From NCBI GenBank assembly GCA_026770025.1, contig JAMXDE010000037.1, positions 434,001 through 498,000 on the forward strand: a stretch of DNA of 64,000 nucleotides. Reading direction: 5' to 3'. Both the position numbers and the translations under genes were made by a program. Below are positions 21,924 to 32,108 of this stretch, in pieces. The DNA is from Craspedostauros australis (lineage: Eukaryota; Bacillariophyta; Bacillariophyceae; Mastogloiales; Achnanthaceae). Every line of letters starts with the position of its first letter. Positions within the stretch are counted from its first letter, which is position 1. The notes beneath the pieces are model-generated. The model did no database searches. It saw only the letters and a list, made by a program, of their open reading frames with translations, and was not told the DNA's origin.

Positions 21924-23273
21924 TTATCTGCCCATGGTCAGCTGACGCACCGGATCCAAACACAGGTGCTGAAACAGGAAATCAAGGGAACAATCCTGAG
22001 TCGCCGCAACCTGCAACGGGTTCAGGCCGTTGCTGTTGTGCATCTCCAAGGATTCGTATGTGATCATGTTTTGCAAGTAGAAGAGTGCGGTGTTGTCGCT
22101 GTGGCTGTTGCATGACATATAGTTCTGCAGATACAAATGTGCCGGACTCGAGCCGTTGCGCTGTTCGGGCATCATCAACACTGCTGCATCTGCGTCAATG
22201 ATGGCTTTCAACACCACCAATGGTGCACGGTGGAGACGGTTCCTGCGGTGGTCACCACTGCTTTGGATTGTTGGGGATTGCGAAGATGCTTGTGTTGTCG
22301 ATGTTGACGCTGTCTTTCTCGGCGCCAGAACTGCATGCAACGGAAGACGACCATCTCCAAAATCGAACCGCGTCGACAGGACGGCATCGCCCGCACCATC
22401 CTTTTCTGAGCCGCCTTGCAACATCAGCCGTATCGTTTCCAAATGCGACACATGGCTGTCCTGACAAAGCGCGGTCCATGTATCCTCGATCGTCCCACTT
22501 TCTTTCAACCGCCTCAACTCTGTTCGCAGAATGTCTTGCAACAGCGCGTACGATCCATTCTCATCACGCCTCTCCCACGCGCAGCGCAAAGCACTGTTGG
22601 ATTGCGGCTGCCACGATGACAGCATGGTGACTGCCATACTTCCAGGCGACAGCAGCACCCGAATCAACTGCGGATGATACTCCACCAGAGCATGATGCAA
22701 CGGCAGACGACCAAAACTGTCGCGCTGCGTGACGATGGCGGGATGCACGTTGATGAAGAATCGCGCGACATCGAGCACCCATCGCTGTTGCATGGCGTAC
22801 TGCGGTGTCGCGCGGTGCTGCTTGCTGCGCGGGATGTTGTATTTGAGCAGGACGATCAACGTCGACTCCTGCCACTGATTCCTGCGACGCACCGCGCGAG
22901 GCTGGATGCGATGCAGCGTTCGGATGATGCCGATGGGCGCCGTGAAGCAGATGGCGAGATCGAACAACGTGAAGCCGTCGTTGGTGTGATCAAAGACGCA
23001 TGGTTCCTCATTGGCCATGCGCTGGAACCATCGAATGTCCTGTTGGATGGTGGCATCTGCGACCTCCTTGTGGTTGGCATATCGGCGGTACAGCACGTCG
23101 TACGCTTGCTGGTATCGTCGTTGCGTGTCGACATGACCACATTCATCGGCGCATTCATCATCATGATTATCGTTGCTGCCAACCGGATGTGCGATCGTTC
23201 TTCCTTCGGCTTCTGTCATGGTGGTGTCTGAGTGTAAGTATGTTTGTGAGCCTTGGATGATGTTCTGTGGCAT
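21924..23273 (-). CDS. Ankyrin-repeat-like protein
   Basis: 449 residues, single exon. Ankyrin-type helical pairs are visible: DSFGRLPLHHALVEYHPQLIRVLL, FGDGRLPLHAVL, and near the end NGLNPLQVAATQDCSLDFLFQHL. The segment ALRCAWERRDEN with long linkers recalls the large family of diverged ankyrin proteins in diatoms. The first 40 residues are rich in Asp and His. Such proteins act as protein-binding scaffolds; the partner cannot be inferred. Two in-frame ATGs lie near the start (23273 and one 18 codons in), and either could be used. Confidence 0.72.
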   Translation of the reverse strand: MPQNIIQGSQTYLHSDTTMTEAEGRTIAHPVGSNDNHDDECADECGHVDTQRRYQQAYDVLYRRYANHKEVADATIQQDIRWFQRMANEEPCVFDHTNDGFTLFDLAICFTAPIGIIRTLHRIQPRAVRRRNQWQESTLIVLLKYNIPRSKQHRATPQYAMQQRWVLDVARFFINVHPAIVTQRDSFGRLPLHHALVEYHPQLIRVLLSPGSMAVTMLSSWQPQSNSALRCAWERRDENGSYALLQDILRTELRRLKESGTIEDTWTALCQDSHVSHLETIRLMLQGGSEKDGAGDAVLSTRFDFGDGRLPLHAVLAPRKTASTSTTQASSQSPTIQSSGDHRRNRLHRAPLVVLKAIIDADAAVLMMPEQRNGSSPAHLYLQNYMSCNSHSDNTALFYLQNMITYESLEMHNSNGLNPLQVAATQDCSLDFLFQHLCLDPVRQLTMGR

Positions 23274-23942
23274 AGCACACGTGGAGTGTTGCGCATCCAG
23301 CTTCTTCGATGAGAGTCGGAACTGTTTCTCTTCGACTTGTGATCAATGTTGTTGTTGTTCGTTGGGATGATTGGTGTGCGTACTTGTATGGCAACGGCTT
23401 CGCTCTTTGGTTGCAGGAAACTCGCAAGACCTCATTCAGAAAAATGCTCGGGTGGCGATGATGGTGATGATCACGACGATGGTCTCTCGGAGGAATGTGT
23501 TTCGAACTGTTGTTCGTCTCTTGTGATTGTTAGTTCGTTTGCTGGCCTGCCTGCTTGGCCATCAACGTTGTCGGCGTGACACCATCAACCATCAACAGTA
23601 ACACACGACATCCCAGTGACAAGTTTTCCCATTTGTGGGGCTTGTTTGTTTCGGACAGAAAAATGACGGCGAGGTGAGAAGGCAATCGGAGCGTTAGGAA
23701 GCGTTACGCGCTATCCTTCAAAACGGCGGAGGATGAAAACACGGATTGGCAAGACTACTGCTGATCTACTCGCGTCACACGACGTGTTGCAGACTCGACG
23801 AGTAAAGTTATCGTCTTGGGAGGATACCTCCTATTATAATATTATAATCTGAATGGAGCAGAGCAGAGCAAAAATAATCTTAAATGCCATTCCAATATCT
23901 AACTGTCCGTCATATAATAATTCCGTTGCAATGCAAGACGAG
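23274..23942. other. Intergenic region
   Basis: Upstream of the ankyrin gene and downstream of the 2-hydroxyacid dehydrogenase, both on the minus strand. An AT-rich patch CTATTATAATATTATAATC lies near 23832-23850. No gene seen. Confidence 0.5.
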
Positions 23943-25268
23943 TTAATACCCCCGTTCGATGTCGACAGGGTTGAGAAGGCGCTCACCCAGCATGAATCGC
24001 GGCAAGTTCTCGTTGACGAAGAATTCGGTAGCCTCGTGCATGAAGGTGGCGGTCTGATCCATGTTGTGCGGCGAGATGAGGATGTTATCGAGGTCCCACA
24101 GCGGATTGGACTGCGGCAGCGGCTCCTTCTGAAAGACGTCAAGCGCCGCGCCCTTGAGACGACCATCCGACAGGGCCTGCTGCAGCGCGGTCTCATCGAT
24201 GACGGGCCCGCGTCCCAGATTGATGAAGACGGCATTCTGCTTGACGTTGGCGAAGGCGTCGGCATCGACGAGTCCGCGAGTTTCGACGGTGGACGGCGCC
24301 GAGCAGACGATGTAGTCCGATTCGGACATGAGGTGTTTGAGACCGTCCTTGCCCGTCCCGTAGATCTGATCGCAGTAATCGTCGTCGCGGCTGAGGTAGG
24401 GACGACGGCGCAAGGCGACGATGCGCATGCCGTAGACGGACGCGAGCTTGGCGCAGGCACGGCCGATGTCGCCGTATCCGACGATGCCGAGGGTCTTGCC
24501 GCGCAGCTCTTCGACGTCGAACTTCTGCCAATTCTTGGCCTTTTGGTTCTGCATGATGCGCGGCAGGTCCTTGGCGAAGTAGCTGCAGGCCATCATGACG
24601 TACTCGGCGAGGCTGGAGCTGAATTGGCCCTTGGCGTTGGTGACGGTGACCTTGTCTTTGAATTGGGTGAGGTGATCGGACATGAGGAAGTCGATGCCGG
24701 CCGAGCGGCAGTGGACCCATTCGATGGAGGGGAATGCCTCGAGGGTGGCAGGCAGCTGCTCGGCAGCGTGCGGGCAGGAGGGACTGACGAAGAGGACGTT
24801 GGGGTTCTGCTCCTTGAATTGCTCCAGCTCGGAGACAGACGCACCGACGCCAAGGAGCTGGGAACCGAAGGGAAGCTCTCCCTTGTGCAGCCCGTCGTTG
24901 GCTGCATCGTCCGAATCGCTGAGGGAGATGATGCGCGCCTCCTGCTTGATGGACCAGGGGGAGAAGTCCAGCACGTACTTGGTCTTGCCAGCATCCTCAC
25001 TGTCCTCCTCACGATTCCAGAACTTGAATTCGTCGCGCTGGGGATCGGACCAGTTGCTGGGCTTGTCCTCCTTCTTCATCTCCTTCTCCTCCTTGCCACC
25101 GTCTTCACCATCCTTGCAGAGGGAAGCGGAGCTGTGGAACCCGGCGGCGAAGCGATGAACGCCACGCTGACCCTGGCTGCTGCGCACGCTCCCTCGCAGA
25201 GTTCCAAAGGTCCTGGCAGCTGGCTGACGGGCCAACGTGCCGATCGAACGAAGCAATGTGGAATGCAT
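23943..25268 (-). CDS. Mitochondrial D-isomer 2-hydroxyacid dehydrogenase
   Basis: 441 residues, single exon. This family reduces 2-oxoacids such as glyoxylate, hydroxypyruvate or pyruvate with NAD(P)H. The NAD-binding fold has GIVGYGDIGRACAKL (residues about 261-275). The expected catalytic residues are present: Arg in INLGRGPVID (about R353), Glu in DVFQKEPLP (about E382) and His in ISPHNMD (about H401). The substrate domain includes HCRSAGIDFLMSDHL. The first 50 residues (MHSTLLRSIGTLARQPAART…) are Arg/Ser-rich without acids, a mitochondrial targeting peptide, followed by a Lys/Glu-rich linker that is not usual in the family. The residue after the GYGDIG motif region does not let me choose NAD or NADP. 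A 488-codon plus-strand frame over this gene is a shadow. Confidence 0.92.
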   Translation of the reverse strand: MHSTLLRSIGTLARQPAARTFGTLRGSVRSSQGQRGVHRFAAGFHSSASLCKDGEDGGKEEKEMKKEDKPSNWSDPQRDEFKFWNREEDSEDAGKTKYVLDFSPWSIKQEARIISLSDSDDAANDGLHKGELPFGSQLLGVGASVSELEQFKEQNPNVLFVSPSCPHAAEQLPATLEAFPSIEWVHCRSAGIDFLMSDHLTQFKDKVTVTNAKGQFSSSLAEYVMMACSYFAKDLPRIMQNQKAKNWQKFDVEELRGKTLGIVGYGDIGRACAKLASVYGMRIVALRRRPYLSRDDDYCDQIYGTGKDGLKHLMSESDYIVCSAPSTVETRGLVDADAFANVKQNAVFINLGRGPVIDETALQQALSDGRLKGAALDVFQKEPLPQSNPLWDLDNILISPHNMDQTATFMHEATEFFVNENLPRFMLGERLLNPVDIERGY

Positions 25269-26345
25269 GGTGGCAATACCTTCAATGGGATGGATCGTTT
25301 CCGTGCTGTATCGGAATGAATTGTATGACAGGAGTCACGCTGTCGCAGAGAATGGAGAGTATTGCCTCTACTGTTGAGAATGGGAGCGGGCACAGATGGT
25401 TGTTCTTCGCCTCTCGGATCTTTGAGATCGTGTTGGATTCCGCAGACATTGTATTTCCGTGGCAGACGTCTAAAAATCCAACAGGGTGACGTGTGGCGGT
25501 TGCGTTGTTACCACAAATGGGCAGCGAATCCAGCGCACACCGTGTCAGTTCAACCTCGTTCCATTGGTTGTATGACGTCATCCAAACCGTATTCGCACAC
25601 ACGCTGTTTCCCCGCATTTCGGTGAAATCCGATGTGTTGGTTGGAGGTGAGTCCTGGATACGTTGGTTGCAGATTGAAACACGAGTGGTGACACCATCGT
25701 CGTCATCATCATCCTCTCGACAAAACACGAGAAACGCCTCTGATGTCCACCGAAGAAGTCGTCAGGGCGGAGTTCTCACATCGTGGATCCGCTCATTACG
25801 GTCGTTCAATGACATCTAACTGCCGAAGTACGGATAGTATGCATTCGTATGGCAGAATGGTTGACTCCCCCAAGACCATCACAGAGGTATGTACTCATAT
25901 TACACGAACTATGGTATCACATGAAGAGGCGCGACTGCACAGCGTGGACAAGTTGGGCACCATCGAAGGTCGTATCGTGCGAGCGAGCTAACTAGCCAGC
26001 CTCGGATCATGATGTGGCTGTCCACGGTCATATCACACCACACTACGCCACAACATACCACAACGCACCGCACCACACCACACCATACACAGTGGTGGAA
26101 CTGCGCAAGTCCATGCAGGTATTCTATGTTGACTGACGACACGTTGCTTCGTAATGAATGCACAGGATCATGAAATAGAGGACAGCAACTGATTTGGGAC
26201 CACATACTCTGCCTGTTCTACCAGCTCTACTCGCATGATTGTATCACCAACAGCAATAATCAGCAACAATCAACAATAATCAGCAACAATCGGCATCAGC
26301 CGTAACCGAAACACCAACAGTGACGACAGCGACAACAAGAAAAGG

Positions 26346-27707
26346 ATGAACCGCAACATGGATGATGTCGCCAACACCAACCATGACCCTCACTTCGAGG
26401 CATTCTGGAAACAGCTCCATGGCAAAGAGCTGTCATCGAAGACCGTGTTCAACGCGCAGTGCTCAACAGCAAAGCAGATCGACTGCTACAGTGTCACACC
26501 CAAGCGGAAGGAACACTGGGACATGGCGATCAAATCAGGATTCACTTTTGATGACTTGAAATCGATGGTGAAGCGGCACAAGAACGTTACTTTGTCACCT
26601 CGTGTTCTGCTGAGAGACAGTTCTGACAGGGGCGACGGGCAGATGCGCATTGGATCCCTGTATCTGGAATTCGGCACCATTGACCAATTCGGAGAAGACA
26701 AGCGAGCGATTCGCTTCGTGCTTCGATTGGCTGCTAAACACCCACTCAAAGTTCCATTCGACGAATGCATCGAATTGGACAAGTCCTTCGTGGAGATGAA
26801 ACAGCTCCATGATATTCCTCTTGTGACACATCGTGTGGGTTTGTGGCATTGTGATCTTGTTGATTGCGACAAGCTCATGTTCAACATCTCACAAAACTCG
26901 AAATACGTTGACTTTAATGGGTGTAAGCTCGCCAATGGGGGCGCTGATTTGTGCAGATGGCTGTCTCCAAACAACTGCGGCATCACCGGAGTATCCTTTG
27001 ATAGCACCCGTATCACTTGTGATAGCTTGGCAAAGCTACTCCAGTCAAACAAGCGCATCAACCAGCTCGAAATCGATTGGTCGCGGCTCTCTAACGGCCA
27101 ACGAATCTACTCACAACAAGAAATCGAGCAGATCATCCAACTTCTTTCAGATGCATCACACCTGAAGAGCCTAGAGATTTCCAATCTTTGGGACGCGCTA
27201 TCGCGACAACAGCAGGGTGCATGGTTCGACATTTTGATATCGCTCCTGGGAAACAAGAGCTTGTCATCTCTCACATACTTGGAGTTCTGGAAGCCCGACA
27301 TGTCCACGGTTCCGCCTGAGACCCTCCCAGCACAAATGGAAGCACTTCAGCAAGCCTTGGAGCAGACTACCCAACTCACCTATCTCCGCATTCGACCACA
27401 CCCGCCCTACAAACATGCCCCTTGGTACTATGCACTTGTTAAACGTATCTTGCGGCGAAATTATTGCAACAAGGTGAGAGCAGCGCTGTGTTCCCTTCCA
27501 ACATGGTCGCGGCCGCTGGCCCTGTTTGGGAAGATGCTGATGACAAGCCGCCGACGTTGGAATATATTGGGTGCAAAGGATCCCAAAAGCGAGACTTTCC
27601 ACCTTCTGTTGCAGGGCAGTGAGATGTTGAAGCGGGCATGGGACGACAAGAGAGCGGATCGGCTCGTCCAACTTGAGAAAGATTCCACTGCCCACGAGAA
27701 GAACTAG
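26346..27707 (+). CDS. Leucine-rich-repeat-like protein, unit A copy
   Basis: 453 residues, single exon, start after an A/C-rich leader (CAGCAACAATCAACAATAATC). I do not recognise the family. Repeating segments such as KYVDFNGCKLANGGADLCRW, INQLEIDW, HLKSLEISNLWD and TQLTYLRIRPH suggest ribonuclease-inhibitor-type leucine-rich repeats over about residues 160-370. The N-terminal 110 residues (FWKQLHGKELSSKTVFNAQC…) look like a separate domain. No signal peptide or membrane segment is seen. A second copy lies 3.8 kb downstream and is split by a copia element, so this is the only intact copy here. A role in binding other proteins is the most that can be inferred. Confidence 0.6.
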   Translation: MNRNMDDVANTNHDPHFEAFWKQLHGKELSSKTVFNAQCSTAKQIDCYSVTPKRKEHWDMAIKSGFTFDDLKSMVKRHKNVTLSPRVLLRDSSDRGDGQMRIGSLYLEFGTIDQFGEDKRAIRFVLRLAAKHPLKVPFDECIELDKSFVEMKQLHDIPLVTHRVGLWHCDLVDCDKLMFNISQNSKYVDFNGCKLANGGADLCRWLSPNNCGITGVSFDSTRITCDSLAKLLQSNKRINQLEIDWSRLSNGQRIYSQQEIEQIIQLLSDASHLKSLEISNLWDALSRQQQGAWFDILISLLGNKSLSSLTYLEFWKPDMSTVPPETLPAQMEALQQALEQTTQLTYLRIRPHPPYKHAPWYYALVKRILRRNYCNKVRAALCSLPTWSRPLALFGKMLMTSRRRWNILGAKDPKSETFHLLLQGSEMLKRAWDDKRADRLVQLEKDSTAHEKN

Positions 27708-28184
27708 CAAAGACGAATTGTCGCCTGGAATAGATCAAAGCGCTTCTGCCAGAGCATCGGAAGTGATAACGGACTGGCCATACTCGTCAAAGCGACGAAG
27801 GTTCCGCTTGACAGTCTGCAAAGCAAGGTGGAGTGCACCGAAAATTGAGATAGTACGAGTACGTTCGATGTCACGCGCACAATAGGATACTGTGTAGCCT
27901 TCTTCCGATTACTTGTACTGCGTTGATCGAGCATGGGCGTACTCGATGCATGTGTACTCGTGCTCGTGGCACAGAGAAAGGGAGATGGTTGGTTGATTGA
28001 TTTATTGATTGATTGGGAGGAATTCGCTTGAGATTGTGATTATGATTGCGATTGTGTGTTGTGGTTGATGAGAAGTATGGAATGTCTAGATTGTTCGAGT
28101 ATGGCTGGTCCATCAACAACAAGCGAAAGCCGTCCACAGAACCTATCTGCACCACATCGCGATTTCACACCGCGACACACATTC

Positions 28185-28915
28185 TCATACCCTCGGAATG
28201 GCTGCATCCAGAAAGATCTTCTTCGCAACGACTGTTTTGTCCATGGTGAAGAAGGACACATTCCGGAACTTGGTCAACGGTCCCGATGAGGCCTCCAGGT
28301 ATCCCAGAAGCCCGGCCTTGGCTGTGGTGGTCGTGATGTCCATGATGTCCGTGGTGGTGGATCATCGCTTGTCAATGTATTCTGTCCGCAGGACGTCTTC
28401 GAGGCTGATCCCACCATTGAGTTGTCCATCGTACTGCATAGTGTATTGACGAATGGCGTTGACCAGACTGTAGACGTCTTGGATGGCCTGATTGGTGCCC
28501 TGTCCAAGGAACGGCGGCATGGCGTGCGCCGCATCACCGCAGACAATCACGACGGCAACCTTGTCTGCACCGGTGCTTCCATTGCGGTTGCGGTTGCGAT
28601 TTCCGGTGGTGGCCATCATCGCCTTGGACTGCCGCGCAAAGGGATTGTGGAAGTAGATCTCCAACTCGAAGAAACGATCAGCATTGTCGATGAGTCGATC
28701 GATGATGGGCCTGATGGTGTGCATGGGGATCTTGGCACCATCGATCTGCTGTCACATCTGTTGCTGGATACGCTCGGCCTCGGATGATTCCTTCCAAGCG
28801 ACGTTGTTGTCGTTGGTGTCGGTATTGCTGTTGTTCTCGAAACCATGCGCCAAGAAGAGACCGGCGATGCCACCGTCGATCACGGCAATCTTCTATATTG
28901 GTTGGCGGTTCCCAC
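28185..28915 (-). pseudogene. FAD-dependent monooxygenase remnant, unit A
   Basis: The minus strand keeps the start of an aromatic-ring-hydroxylase-type FAD domain (AVIDGGIAGLFLAHGFENN, with the GxGxxG loop altered) and jumps after about 20 codons to the C-terminal part: PIIDRLIDNADRFFELEIY, VIVCGDAAHAMPPFLGQGTNQ and KFRNVSFFTMDKTVVAKK. Some 200 residues of the usual middle are missing. Two in-frame stops are visible, one after RIQQQM and one after TEYIDKR where unit B has Trp. It ends at 28185. This looks like a dead gene that was already shortened before the duplication. Confidence 0.75.
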
Positions 28916-30156
28916 TCCCACTCCCATTGCTTCTTCTGCTACTGCTTCGCTTCTGCGTTGGAGTGAGGATGACGGGGATGGTGATGACAGTGAGTCCGTT
29001 GCCACCAACATGCACGCAATGTAGATGGCACCAATCATCCTCTATTGATGCCTCAACCACGTCGTTGGTGTCATTGCTGCCAATGCTGCCGTTGCTGTGA
29101 TTCTTCTGGTTGTGGCTGTCTCCGCGATTGGGCGATCAATGAGTGAGGAACCAAGTCAACCAGCCGACAGTGTTCGAAGTCTCTCTCCAGAAACAGAGAG
29201 AAGCGAGAGAGAGAGTATTGATATACATACTCTGTGGATAGACGCTTGATGGCAACGGTGATCATCATGTGACCGTTGTGGTTGTGACGATCTGTATCAG
29301 TATTCTGCAGTGATGTCTGCAGAAGCACCACCATGGCCATCGTCATCGTCATCGCCACAGAACGAATCCTCTCACACACGCTCTGTGTTGATGGGAAGAC
29401 TGATGGTTGATTCATTCGCCACAGAATTCGCAATGATTGTGTGAAGCGAGATGAGTCCTGGATACGTTTTGTTGTGAATTGAAACACGAATGGTGTCACC
29501 ATCCTCATCGTCATCACCCTCTCGACGAAACGCGAGAAACCCCTCTGATTTCCACGGAAGAAATCATCGTGGAGGATTCTTCGCATCGTGGATTTCTCAC
29601 ATCGTGGATCCGCTCACCGCAGTCTTTCGATGACATCCAACTGCCGAAGAACTGTATCGATCGGAGTATGTGTAGTATCGCGGTTGACTCCCCCAAGACC
29701 ATCACAGAGGGATGTACTCATATTACACGAACTATGGTAACACATGAAGAGGCACAACTGCACAGCGTGGACAAGTTGGGCACCATCGAAGATCGTATCG
29801 TGCAAGCGAGCGAGCTAGCCAGCTTCGGGTTGTGATGTGGCTGTCCACGGTCGTATCACACCACACCACACCATACCAGACACAGTGGTGGAACTGCGCA
29901 AGTCCATGAAGGTGTGTTGACTGACGACACGTTGCTTCGTGATCAATGTACAGGATCATGATATGGAGGACAGCAAACTTGAGCAAATGAGCTCACAATC
30001 GCCATCCAAGCGCAACTGATTTGGGACCACATACCTACTCTACATACTCTGCCTACTCTGTCAGCTCTACTCATACGATTGTGCCACAATCAACAATAAT
30101 CAGCAACAATCGGCATCAGCCGTAACAACTGCGACGACAGTGACAACAAGAAAAGG

Positions 30157-31352
30157 ATGAACTGCACCATGGATGATGTCGCCAACACCAACCATGACCC
30201 TCACTTCGAGGCATTCTGGAAACAGCTCCATGGCAAAGAGCTGTCATCGAAGACCGTGTTCAACGCGCAGTGCTCAACAGCAAAGCAGATCGACTGCTAC
30301 AGTGTCACACCCAAGCGGAAGGAACACTGGGACATGGCCATCAAATCAGGATTCACTTTTGATGACTTGAAATCGATGGTGAAGCGGCACAAGAACGTTA
30401 CTTTGTCACCTCGTGTTCTACTGAACACTTTGTTGCACCAGGGCCACGAGCAGATGTACATTAGATCCCTGGCTGTGGAATTCGGCACCATTGACCAATT
30501 CGGAGAAGAAGACAAGCAAGTGATTCGCTTCGTACTCCGAGTGGCTGCCAAACATCCACTCAAATATTCATTCGACACAGGCATCGACTTGACTCAATAC
30601 TTCGTGGAGATGAAGCAGCTCCATGATATCCCTCTTGTGACACATCGTGTGGAGTTGTGGCATTGTGATCTTGTTGATTGCGACAAGCTCATGTTCAACA
30701 TCTCCCATAACTCCAAATACGTTGACTTTAGTTTCTGCAAGCTCGCCAATGGGGGCGCTGATTTGTGCAGGTGGCTGTCTCCAAACAATTGCAGCGTCAC
30801 TGAAGTATCCTTTTTTGACACCCGAGTCACTTGCGATAGCTTGGCAAAGCTATTCCAGTCAACCAAGCGCATCAACAAGCTCAACATCAATTTCGGTCTG
30901 GTCCACAGCGCCCACTCAATCTACTCACAACAAGAAATCGACCAGATCATGCAACTCCTTTCAGATTCATCACACCTGAAGGAGCTTGGTGTTTTCGGTA
31001 TTTGGGAAGGGTCATCGCAACAAGAGCAGATGACAAGGTTCGACGCATTGATCTCGCTCCTGGGAAACAAGAGCTTGTCTTCTCTCAGATACTCTGCTGA
31101 TGGTACTCCCAGCATGTTCGAGATTCCGCCCAAGATCCTCTCGGCACAAATGGAAGCACTTCAGCAAGCCTTGGAGCAGACTACCCAACTCACCTATCTC
31201 GACATTTATCCAATCCTGCCTGACAAACATGCCCCTTGGTACAATGCACTTGTTAAACGTATCTTCCGGCGAAATCATCGCAACAAGGTGAGAGCAGTGC
31301 TGGGTTCCCTTCCGACATGGTCGCGACCACTGGCCCTGTTTGGGGAGATGCT
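30157..31352 (+). pseudogene. LRR-like protein, unit B copy, cut by a copia insertion
   Basis: The first roughly 398 codons match the intact unit A gene; the first 90 codons are nearly identical and later parts differ at many residues. At 31352 a copia LTR begins inside the gene (…LALFGEML|), and the rest of the gene lies beyond the element at about 38827-38990 (SETFHLLLQGSDTL, WDDKRADQLVQ). By chance the host frame runs on into the LTR for about 130 codons to 31749, so a fused product could be translated. No other break was seen before the insertion, so the gene was probably working until then. Confidence 0.75.
31347..31352. repeat. Target-site duplication, left copy, copia element 1
   Basis: GATGCT here and again at 38821-38826 directly flank the element. 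The matching site in unit A reads AGATGCTGATGA once, so 6 bases were duplicated (5 is usual for copia). Confidence 0.8.
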
Positions 31353-32033
31353 TGTTGGAAATCCGGGGTTAGTGTTAGTAAGAACTAATTCGTTGTTAGA
31401 TCGTACTATTCAGAACTGTGAGCTCATTCTCTTCAGCTCCTTTGCCTTTCGTTTCTCATGTAGCATCTCCTGCAGCAGCATCGCGTTAGACTGTTGTATT
31501 CATGCATCTCATCATCATGGATCATCGCTTGCATGCATGAGATCTCATTCGCAGTCATCCTTGTCATGCATATCGTCGTGCATATCCAAAGGCATTCTTG
31601 CCATGCACCTTGTTGTGCATATCCTTATTCTACATTCCCTGCGGTACGATTCCACAGTCTTGCGTTTCGCTCTTGATCTCCTGACACCAAACTTTATGAT
31701 TGGTGTCATGATTGATGTCACATTTGATGCCCTTTCTGAGTTGTTCTAGTCCGTGGGTGACACGTGCCATGATCTCCAGATGGGGTGATCATCAATGGGT
31801 CGGTCATCATCCTCCTTCACATGATTTAGATGTCGTGGCCTTTTCTTGATACACAGAGGACAGGCTTGTTTGCTTGGTAAGACTGGGGTCATTCCTGTGT
31901 GATTCGTGTCGTGGGTGGAATGGATAATATTCAATGGTGTGACGAATAATATCCAAAGGTGTGACAAATAATGTTGGGAGTTGCGGCAATCATGGGTATC
32001 TTTCCGACAGAGTCGTACCCTCGATTCCTGACA
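31353..32033 (-). repeat. LTR of copia element 1 (3' LTR)
   Basis: 681 bases, begins TGTTGGAAATCCGGGG and ends ATTCCTGACA on plus. It is nearly identical to 38140-38820 and is rich in ATGCAT words. Confidence 0.95.
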
Positions 32034-32108
32034 CCCTTCCATTGTCGCATCGACAACACATCACTCACACTCTCACATTTTTCATAATTTCACGTCCTCT
32101 CCTCTCCG

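Larger units (their letters stand above)
25651..29055. repeat. Tandem duplication, unit A
   Basis: From the shared GAGTCCTGGATACGTT at about 25651 to shared sequence at about 29053, this unit matches 29451-40208 once the inserted copia element is set aside. It carries the same gene order: an LRR-like gene on plus and a monooxygenase remnant on minus. Shared non-coding stretches include GTTGACTCCCCCAAGACCAT and the CAATAATCAGCAACAATC leader. Overall similarity by eye is roughly 80-85 percent with indels, so the duplication is old compared with the copia insertion. Confidence 0.85.

Noticed and set aside
23853-25319. 488-codon plus-strand frame, longer than the gene on the other strand
   Set aside because: Antisense shadow of the 2-hydroxyacid dehydrogenase; the minus frame has a complete Rossmann motif and catalytic residues.
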